Below are positions 58,721-64,000 of a stretch of DNA of 64,000 nucleotides, piece by piece (position 1 is the stretch's first letter; every line of letters starts with the position of its first letter). Source of the DNA: HKCCE3408 sp038530555 (GTDB lineage: Bacteria > Pseudomonadota > Alphaproteobacteria > Rhodobacterales > Rhodobacteraceae); NCBI GenBank assembly GCA_038530555.1, contig JBCBCN010000006.1:62001-126000 (forward strand). Reading direction: 5' to 3'. A model generated the notes under the pieces. It did not search any database, was not told the origin of the DNA, and saw only the letters and a list, made by a program, of their open reading frames with translations. The position numbers were made by a program, and so were the translations under genes.

Positions 58721-60256
58721 TTGAACACCGAGCAGGCAAAAGCAATGGCGCACCGTCATGCACCCCACGCCAAGATCCGGAACGTCAGCGGCGCGCAAAC
58801 GCGCGCCTATCGCGCCGGGATCGTCTTGATGCTGATCATCCTGGCCATGGCCGCGACAGCGATCAATGTCCGCCAAGCTGCGGCCCAAAGCCTGCCGCCC
58901 AGCACATTCGCCGACCTGGTCGAAGATGTTGAGGGCTCGGTCGTTAATATCACCACCTCTTCGATCGTCGCTGGCCGTACCCAAGGCCCGCGGCCCCAAG
59001 TGCCCGAAGGCTCCCCGCTTGAGGATTTCTTCAACGACTTCCTCGACCGCAATGAGGGCCAGAACCAGGCGCCGCGCCGCTCCGCCGCGCTGGGCTCGGG
59101 CTTTGTAATTTCCGAAGACGGCTTCATCGTCACCAACAACCATGTCATCGAAGGCGCTGATGAGATCCTGATCGAGTTCCGCTCGGGCGAGGAGCTCGAG
59201 GCAGAGCTTGTCGGCACAGACCCCAACACAGACATCGCGCTTTTGAAGGTTGAGCCCGCCGAGGCGCTGCCCTTCGTGCCCTTCGGCGACAGTGATGCAA
59301 TGCGCGTGGGAGATTGGGTCATGGCCATGGGCAACCCTCTGGGCCAAGGTTTTTCGGTCTCGGTCGGCATCGTGTCGGCGCGGGAGCGCGCGCTTAGTGG
59401 CACGTATGACGACTTCATCCAGACCGACGCCGCCATCAATCGCGGCAATTCCGGCGGGCCGCTGTTTAATCTAAATGGCGAAGTGATCGGCGTGAACACC
59501 GCCATCCTCAGCCCCAATGGCGGCTCGATCGGGATCGGATTTGCCATGTCTTCGGCCGTCGTCACCGACGTGGTGGATCAACTCCAAGAATTCGGCGAAA
59601 CGCGCCGTGGCTGGCTCGGCGTGCGGATCCAGGATGTGACCGATGACATTGCCGAGGGCCTTTCGCTGGCCGAAGCGCGTGGCGCTCTGGTGACGGATGT
59701 GCCAGAAGGCCCGGCGCTTGATGCAGGCGTCGAAGTGGGTGACGTGATCTTGTCCTTCGACGGCACCGATATCGCCGATACGCGGGAGCTTGTGCGCATC
59801 GTCGGCAATTCCGGCGTCGGGGACACGGTGCGGATGCTCGTGCACCGCGAAGGCGAAACGCAGACTCTTTTGGTGACACTGGGCCGCAGGGAGACCGCCG
59901 AGACGGCGTCGGCGACCACGCCTGAGGGCCTACCGGTCGAGCCGTCTAGCGGTGAGGTGTTGGGCATGCAGGTGACACCGCTGACCGACGAATTGCGCGG
60001 TCAGCTCAACGCTGAAGGCGTGACTGGCGGCCTGGTGATCGAGAGTGTCGACGCCGAAAGCGACGCTGCATTAAAGGGCCTGATCGCGGGCGATATCATC
60101 ACCGAAGTGGCGCAGGAGCCGGTCAGCAATCTAGAAGCGTTCGAGCGGCGCATCTCCGAGGCGCGGGAGGCGGGGCAAACCTCGGTCCTGCTCCTTATCC
60201 GCCGCGCCGGAAACCCGCGCTTTGTTGCGATCGGGATCGAAGAACAGACCCAGTAA
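58721..60256 (+). CDS. Do-family periplasmic serine protease (DegP/DegQ)
   Basis: A 511-residue periplasmic protease and chaperone. A signal anchor (YRAGIVLMLIILAMAATAIN) ends near AAAQS. The trypsin-like domain has His141 (NNHVIEGA), Asp171 (DIALLKV) and Ser244 (RGNSGGPL). Two PDZ domains follow (GWLGVRIQDVTDD near 290 and VLGMQVTPLTDELRGQL near 405). The TTG start at 58721 is used because it follows a strong AGGAGATGAGG. An in-frame ATG eight codons later (MAHRHAPH) is an alternative that keeps the signal peptide. The 187-base gap before it contains no element I can name. DegP versus DegQ cannot be decided by eye, hence no symbol. Confidence 0.94.
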   Translation: MNTEQAKAMAHRHAPHAKIRNVSGAQTRAYRAGIVLMLIILAMAATAINVRQAAAQSLPPSTFADLVEDVEGSVVNITTSSIVAGRTQGPRPQVPEGSPLEDFFNDFLDRNEGQNQAPRRSAALGSGFVISEDGFIVTNNHVIEGADEILIEFRSGEELEAELVGTDPNTDIALLKVEPAEALPFVPFGDSDAMRVGDWVMAMGNPLGQGFSVSVGIVSARERALSGTYDDFIQTDAAINRGNSGGPLFNLNGEVIGVNTAILSPNGGSIGIGFAMSSAVVTDVVDQLQEFGETRRGWLGVRIQDVTDDIAEGLSLAEARGALVTDVPEGPALDAGVEVGDVILSFDGTDIADTRELVRIVGNSGVGDTVRMLVHREGETQTLLVTLGRRETAETASATTPEGLPVEPSSGEVLGMQVTPLTDELRGQLNAEGVTGGLVIESVDAESDAALKGLIAGDIITEVAQEPVSNLEAFERRISEAREAGQTSVLLLIRRAGNPRFVAIGIEEQTQ

Positions 60257-60306
60257 TTCTTGGTCTGCACGCAGAGGCAGGCTCGACCGAAGTTAAGGCG
60301 CCGCGA

Positions 60307-60714
60307 TCATGGTTGGTCGGCGGCGCGTGTGCCTTCGTGGCAGCTGATCAAGAGATCGTCGAGCATGGCTGAGATATCCTCGATCTGTTCGGCGATCACA
60401 TGGGTGACGCCCGACTGTCGCTGCATCCGTCCCGTCACCTTGAGCATGCGCCCGGCGATGACCGCGCGGCGAAACTGCAGATAAACCTTCTGCCAGACGA
60501 TCACGTTGACGATGCCGTATTCATCCTCGAGCGTGACGAAAATCACGCCCTTGGCCGTGCCCGGCCGCTGCCGCACCAGCACCAGACCGGCCACGCAGAC
60601 CCGGGCATTTTCGGGCGGGAGATCCAGCATATTGTTAGGCAAGCACGCCGGTGGACGCGGCCAGAACGGCGCTGCGCGGGCGCGGCCATGGGAAGGATGC
60701 GAGACGATTTGCAT
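60307..60714 (-). CDS. solitary OB-fold protein resembling the C-terminus of error-prone polymerase DnaE2
   Basis: A 135-residue protein. Residues ~40-115 contain ARVCVAGLVLVRQRPGTAKG, VIFVTLEDEYGIVNVIVWQK and AGRMLKVTGRMQRQSGVTHV in the exact order of the DnaE2 OB-fold domain, which binds single-stranded DNA in the ImuA-ImuB-DnaE2 mutasome. The rest of DnaE2 (about 900 residues) and imuA/imuB are absent here. The first ~35 residues (MQIVSHPSHGRARAAPFWPR and following) are not recognised. ATG 60714 lies 2 bases behind a LexA box. It may be a fossil left by deletion of an SOS mutagenesis cassette, or a short protein retained under SOS control. Open, undisturbed reading frame. Confidence 0.75.
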   Translation of the reverse strand: MQIVSHPSHGRARAAPFWPRPPACLPNNMLDLPPENARVCVAGLVLVRQRPGTAKGVIFVTLEDEYGIVNVIVWQKVYLQFRRAVIAGRMLKVTGRMQRQSGVTHVIAEQIEDISAMLDDLLISCHEGTRAADQP

Positions 60715-60716
60715 AA

Positions 60717-60731
60717 GAACAAAAATAGAAC
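60717..60731 (-). promoter_or_regulatory. LexA (SOS) box overlapping the promoter of the DnaE2-like gene
   Basis: On the minus strand: GTTC-TATTTTT-GTTC, an exact match to the alphaproteobacterial LexA operator GTTC-N7-GTTC. It overlaps a putative -10 (TATTTT), with TTGTCA as -35 sixteen bases upstream, so LexA would block RNA polymerase. Transcription should begin at or next to the ATG at 60714, giving a leaderless or near-leaderless mRNA. Confidence 0.8.
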
Positions 60732-60822
60732 ATAACGCGGAATTGACAAGCCGCCCGCTGCGATCGCTGGAAAGCGAGGGCGCTTTGTCATATTTCTCTA
60801 TAAAAGGAGCGTGCGCGCACAC

Positions 60823-61146
60823 ATGGCCAAGATCGTCTATGTCGAGTTCGACGGCACCAAGCACAGCGTCGATGTCGCCCAAGGGGCGACGCTCATGGAG
60901 GGTGCCCGCAATGCCGCAATACCCGGGATCGAGGGCGATTGCGGTGGCGCCTGCGCCTGCTCGACCTGCCATGTCTATGTCGATCCGGACTGGGTTGCGC
61001 GCCTGCCGGGCGTGGAACCGATGGAGGAAGACATGCTCGATTTCGCCTACGCGCCCCGTGCGGGGCTGTCGCGGCTGACCTGTCAGATCGAAGTGACCGA
61101 TGCGATGGACGGCCTGGTCGTGCATCTGCCGGAGCGCCAGCTTTGA
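60823..61146 (+). CDS. [2Fe-2S] ferredoxin (adrenodoxin/putidaredoxin type)
   Basis: A 107-residue soluble electron carrier. Cluster ligands are Cys40, Cys46, Cys49 and Cys87 in GDCGGACACSTCHVYV and RLTCQIEV (pattern C-x5-C-x2-C ... C); an extra Cys44 lies within the loop. The C-terminal DGLVVHLPERQ is typical of this family, which serves P450s, Fe-S assembly or Rieske-type oxygenases. No partner is next door. ATG 60823 is chosen; AAAAGGAG lies 14 bases upstream and a GTG at 60811 is closer but too near. The stop (TGA) overlaps the TTG of the following gene. Confidence 0.94.
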   Translation: MAKIVYVEFDGTKHSVDVAQGATLMEGARNAAIPGIEGDCGGACACSTCHVYVDPDWVARLPGVEPMEEDMLDFAYAPRAGLSRLTCQIEVTDAMDGLVVHLPERQL

Positions 61147-61991
61147 AGGCGGTCGGGGCGCGGTCACCTTGGAACCCGTTTCGCTTGGTTGCGCGCGGTG
61201 TGGCCTTGGCCTTTGCCCTCGCGCTTCCCGGGCCTGCGGCAGCGCAAACGATCCCGGAGCCGGTTTGCCATATCGGTGCCGCTCCATTTCCCTCTATTGC
61301 AAGCTGTAGGCCTGCCCCTGTCGCGGGCGGTTGGAGTGCGGAATACGGGGCGGGCACGACGGATTACACCCATGCCGTTTTGGGTGACGGGATCGAATGG
61401 CGCCGCCTGAGCCTGCGCCACCAGGGCCAGTTTTGGGAGATGACACTTCCAAATTCGCGCGTCTTCGAAGACGTCGCCCCGCGCCTTGCCGATCTGACGG
61501 GCGATGGCCGCCCTGAGGTTATCGTGGTGGAGACCTCTCGCGCCGAGGGCGGCAGCCTGGCTGTTTACGCCATCGTGGGCGACGACGCCCTAACGCGCAT
61601 CGCCACTACGGGCTATATCGGGCGCACCAACCGTTGGCTTGCGCCCGTGGGCATCGCGGATTTGGACGGGGACGGAACGGTTGAGATCGCCTATGTCGAC
61701 CGCCCGCATCTGGCGAGGACGCTTCGGGTCTGGCGGTTTCAACCGTCAGGCGCGGGCGGCGATCTCGTCGAGCTGGCCGCGGTTGGCGGGCTGACCAATC
61801 ACCGCATTGGAGAGCCCTTCATCACCGGGGGGATCCGCGATTGCGGCCAGGGCCCGGAGATGATCACAGCCGATACCGATTGGCGCCGCATTCTGGCAAC
61901 CCGGCTGAGTTCCGGCGGTATGCTGGCAGCGCGGGATCTGGGCAGTTTCTCCCAGGACGCCGTGCGCGCGGCGCTCGCTTGCCGGCTTTGA
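61143..61991 (+). CDS. secreted VCBS/FG-GAP repeat protein
   Basis: A 282-residue protein with an N-terminal signal peptide (residues 15-37, LVARGVALAFALALPGPAAAQ). The mature part has beta-propeller-like FG-GAP repeats: RLADLTGDGRPEVIVVE and GIADLDGDGTVEIAYVD carry calcium-binding DxDGDG-type loops. Cysteines near both ends (PEPVCHIG, IASCRP, IRDCGQG, ALACRL) may form disulfides in the periplasm. The TTG start at 61143 overlaps the ferredoxin stop (TTGA); a GTG at 61200 inside the signal peptide is less likely. Function unknown. Relation to the ferredoxin is only positional. Confidence 0.75.
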   Translation: MKAVGARSPWNPFRLVARGVALAFALALPGPAAAQTIPEPVCHIGAAPFPSIASCRPAPVAGGWSAEYGAGTTDYTHAVLGDGIEWRRLSLRHQGQFWEMTLPNSRVFEDVAPRLADLTGDGRPEVIVVETSRAEGGSLAVYAIVGDDALTRIATTGYIGRTNRWLAPVGIADLDGDGTVEIAYVDRPHLARTLRVWRFQPSGAGGDLVELAAVGGLTNHRIGEPFITGGIRDCGQGPEMITADTDWRRILATRLSSGGMLAARDLGSFSQDAVRAALACRL

Positions 61992-62007
61992 ACGGAACGG
62001 GCGCTCA

Positions 62008-62066
62008 GGGGCATCGAGCCCCTTCGCGCCCGGTGCCTCCGGCGGGGATATTTACGCGATAAAGAC
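62008..62066 (+). repeat. 3'-flanking repeat copy behind the VCBS gene
   Basis: Hairpin GGGGC-ATCGA-GCCCC (62008-62022) is followed by CGGCGGGGATATTTACGCGA and TAAAGACGAG, the same arrangement as the copy at 16058. It reads in the direction of, and lies just behind, the VCBS-repeat gene, and in front of aspS. Related copies: 6498, 16058, 25674, 45040. Confidence 0.55.
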
Positions 62067-62145
62067 GAGGGCGCGTTGGCTTTGTGAGGCTTGACTTCCC
62101 CGGGTCCGCGCGGTGTACCGGCCCGGTCAAAGAACGGAGCCTGCC

Positions 62146-63933
62146 ATGCACGCGTTTCGCAGCCATACCTGCGCCCAACTGACCGCTGTCGATGTGGGCA
62201 AAACGGTCCGCCTGTCGGGTTGGGTCAATCGGGTGCGCGATCACGGTGGGGTCCTGTTTATCGACCTGCGTGATCATTACGGCACAACGCAGGTCCTGTG
62301 TGATCCAGATAGTCCGGTATTCCATGAGTTGGAGAAGGTCCGCTCGGAATGGTGCATCCGTATTGATGGGGATGTGAAGGCGCGCGCGGCCGACCTCGTG
62401 AACCCGAAGATCCCGACCGGGGAGATTGAGGTCTTCGTGCGCGATCTCGAAGTGCTCGGCGGGGTGGAGGGTGATCTGCCGCTCCAGGTCTTTGGCGATC
62501 AAGAATATCCCGAGGATACGCGCCTGCGCTACCGCTACCTCGACCTCCGCCGCGAGGCGATGCAGCGCAACATGACGCTGCGCTCGGATGTGATCGCCTC
62601 AATCCGGCGCCGGATGTGGGATATCGGTTTCCGCGAGCATCAGACCCCGGTCATCACCGCGTCCTCGCCGGAAGGGGCGCGGGATTTCCTGGTGCCCTCG
62701 CGCCTGCATCCTGGGCGGTTTTACGCGCTGCCCCAGGCGCCTCAGCAGTTCAAACAACTCCTGATGGTCTCGGGCTTCGACAAGTACTTCCAGATCGCGC
62801 CCTGTTTCCGCGACGAGGATCCCCGCGCCGACCGCTCGCCTACGGACTTCTACCAGCTTGACCTGGAGATGAGCTTTGTCGAGCAGCAGGACGTCTTTGA
62901 TACGGTCGCGCCAGTGCTGGCAGGCGTGTTCGCGGAGTTCGGCGGCGGCAAAACTATCGATGCGCCCGAAAGCTGGCCGCAGATCCCCTATGCGGACGCG
63001 ATGTTGCGCTATGGATCGGACAAGCCGGACCTGAGAAACCCGATCGAGATGCAGGTCGTGTCCGAGCATTTCCGCGGCTCGGGCTTTGCGATTTTCGCCC
63101 ACCTTTTGGAGAAGGCGGGCACTGAGATCCGCGCCATCCCCGCGCCGGGCGGTGGCAGCCGGAAATTCTGTGACCGGATGAATGCCTGGGCGCAGAAAGA
63201 GGGCCTGCCGGGGATGGGGTACATCTTTTGGCGGGAGGCGGATGGCGCCACCGAGCCCGCCGGCCCCCTGGCCAAGAACATCGGTCCCGAACGCACCGAG
63301 GCGATCCGCCAGCAGCTTGGCCTGGGCGTGGGCGACGCGGCCTTTTTCCTGGCAGGCAAGCCGGAGGATTTCGTGGCCGTCGCGGGGCGCGCGCGCAATG
63401 TCATCGGTGAGGAGCTGGGGCTGACGGATCAAAACCGCTTTGCGTTTGCTTGGATCGTCGATTTCCCGATCTACGAGAAAGACGAGGAAAGCGGTGCGAT
63501 TGATTTCGAGCATAACCCGTTTTCGATGCCCCAGGGTGGGATGGCGGCGCTGGAAGGGGATCCGCTGGCCGTCAAGGGCTTTCAGTACGATCTGGCCTGC
63601 AACGGCTATGAGCTGGTCTCAGGCGCCATCCGCAATCACAAGCCTGAGGTGATGCTCAAGGCCTTTGAGATCGCGGGCTATGGCGAGTATGAGGTCAAGG
63701 CGCGCTTTGGCGGGCTTTATACCGCGTTTAGCTATGGCGCGCCGCCCCATGGCGGCTGTGCAGCGGGGATCGACCGGATTGTCATGCTTCTTGCCGAGAC
63801 GGCCAATATCCGGGAGGTGATCCTCTTTCCGATGACCCAACGCGCGGAAGATCTGATGATGAATGCACCGGCCGAAGCGACCTCTGAGCAATTGATGGAC
63901 CTAGGCCTGCGCGTGCTGCCGCGCGATGACTGA
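62146..63933 (+). CDS. aspS: aspartate--tRNA ligase
   Basis: Class IIb aminoacyl-tRNA synthetase of bacterial type, 595 residues. An N-terminal OB-fold anticodon-binding domain (SGWVNRVRDHGGVLFIDLRD) is followed by motif 1, motif 2 (PCFRDEDPRADRSPTDFYQL) and a bacterial GAD insertion (residues ~290-430). Motif 3 (GGCAAGIDRIVMLL) lies near the C-terminus. ATG 62146 (MHAFRSHTC) was chosen because relatives start MHxYRTHTC; the upstream frame is not needed. Whether it also charges tRNA-Asn cannot be read here. The stop overlaps the next gene by 8 bases. Confidence 0.97.
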   Translation: MHAFRSHTCAQLTAVDVGKTVRLSGWVNRVRDHGGVLFIDLRDHYGTTQVLCDPDSPVFHELEKVRSEWCIRIDGDVKARAADLVNPKIPTGEIEVFVRDLEVLGGVEGDLPLQVFGDQEYPEDTRLRYRYLDLRREAMQRNMTLRSDVIASIRRRMWDIGFREHQTPVITASSPEGARDFLVPSRLHPGRFYALPQAPQQFKQLLMVSGFDKYFQIAPCFRDEDPRADRSPTDFYQLDLEMSFVEQQDVFDTVAPVLAGVFAEFGGGKTIDAPESWPQIPYADAMLRYGSDKPDLRNPIEMQVVSEHFRGSGFAIFAHLLEKAGTEIRAIPAPGGGSRKFCDRMNAWAQKEGLPGMGYIFWREADGATEPAGPLAKNIGPERTEAIRQQLGLGVGDAAFFLAGKPEDFVAVAGRARNVIGEELGLTDQNRFAFAWIVDFPIYEKDEESGAIDFEHNPFSMPQGGMAALEGDPLAVKGFQYDLACNGYELVSGAIRNHKPEVMLKAFEIAGYGEYEVKARFGGLYTAFSYGAPPHGGCAAGIDRIVMLLAETANIREVILFPMTQRAEDLMMNAPAEATSEQLMDLGLRVLPRDD

Positions 63934-64000
63934 CCTCAGCGGTTGGACGCCGCCGCCCCTGCCGCCGAGGAGCGTGTTCGAGGGCCGCTTCGTTACGCTC
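63926..64000 (+). CDS. GNAT family N-acetyltransferase, N-terminal part only
   Basis: Starts with ATG 63926 inside the end of aspS and continues to the window edge (25 codons). The visible opening MTDLSGWTPPPLPPRSVFEG followed by RFVTL is typical of RimJ/RimL-like GNAT acetyltransferases, which begin with a loop then an EGRxVRL strand. The acetyl-CoA motif is not in view, so the assignment is tentative. The 8-base overlap suggests translational coupling to aspS. Confidence 0.55.
   Translation, partial: MTDLSGWTPPPLPPRSVFEGRFVTL

Noticed and set aside
60732..61287. Upstream extension of the DnaE2-like frame to about 326 codons
   Set aside because: It would run antisense through the ferredoxin gene and carry the LexA box inside coding sequence; the ATG at 60714 directly behind the box is the better start.
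1..64000. tRNA, rRNA, CRISPR array, transposase, integrase or attachment-site duplications
   Set aside because: I looked for cloverleaf-sized gaps, regularly spaced repeats and mobile-element genes and found none that I could support.

Overview
The window looks like a chromosomal segment of a marine alphaproteobacterium of the order Rhodobacterales (roseobacter type). The evidence is the high G+C content, the gene order serS / peptidase / yajC-secD-secF, a complete polyhydroxyalkanoate (PHA) module with CTGC-N3-GCAG operators, ThyX instead of ThyA, a GTTC-N7-GTTC LexA box, and lineage-typical proteins (DUF1194, DUF817, DUF2842, DUF2065, the acidic protein at 49-53 kb). I cannot name genus or species. 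I recognised no rRNA, tRNA, CRISPR array, prophage or insertion sequence.

Layout. 0-6.5 kb: end of an unknown gene, serS, a secreted trypsin-like protease, the SecYEG accessory genes yajC-secD-secF, and a TauE/SafE exporter. 6.5-11.6 kb: DUF1194, glyoxalase I, DUF817, thyX, then a visibly lower-G+C patch with a DUF4238 gene and a frameshifted HigA antitoxin, and a cold-shock gene. 11.7-15 kb: an ArsC-like gene and a bufferin-type RiPP operon (bufA-bufB-bufC-doxX), expected to make a copper-binding modified peptide. 15-19.6 kb: a small membrane protein, OsmC, a structured 60-bp tandem repeat, thrS, MAPEG, and an ArsR-SRPBCC fusion. 19.7-29.3 kb: two alpha/beta hydrolases, then a LacI-type regulator with a perfect palindromic operator, a complete sugar-type ABC importer and an MGH1-like glycoside hydrolase. 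This reads as a scavenging locus for a glycosylated small solute. 29.3-34.7 kb: an M15-like protein and phaZ / phaC-phaP-phaR, covering PHA mobilisation, synthesis, granule coat and repressor. 34.7-42.8 kb: a minus-strand set with an amino-acid-type ABC importer, a glutamine-amidotransferase, a gamma-glutamylpolyamine synthetase-like enzyme, a PuuB-like oxidase and a DegT-type aminotransferase; probably polyamine or amine catabolism. 42.8-49.1 kb: a PhnD-like protein, TerB, PhzF, pyrG, secG, purA, DUF2842. 49.2-53 kb: a single 1258-residue, extremely acidic protein. 53-60.3 kb: thiamine pyrophosphokinase, rpiA, gor, hflK-hflC-DUF2065-degP (membrane protein quality control). 60.3-64 kb: a solitary DnaE2-like OB-fold gene directly behind a LexA box, a [2Fe-2S] ferredoxin coupled to a VCBS-repeat protein, aspS, and the start of a GNAT acetyltransferase.

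The items I consider most worth a second look are the bufferin operon with a C-terminally extended precursor, the SOS-boxed DnaE2 fragment whose promoter implies a leaderless mRNA, a periplasmic DUF11-like insertion in the sugar permease, the covarying hairpins of the 60-bp tandem repeat, and a short repeat family that sits in sense orientation behind the 3' ends of five genes. All functional statements rest on reading motifs by eye, not on database searches.
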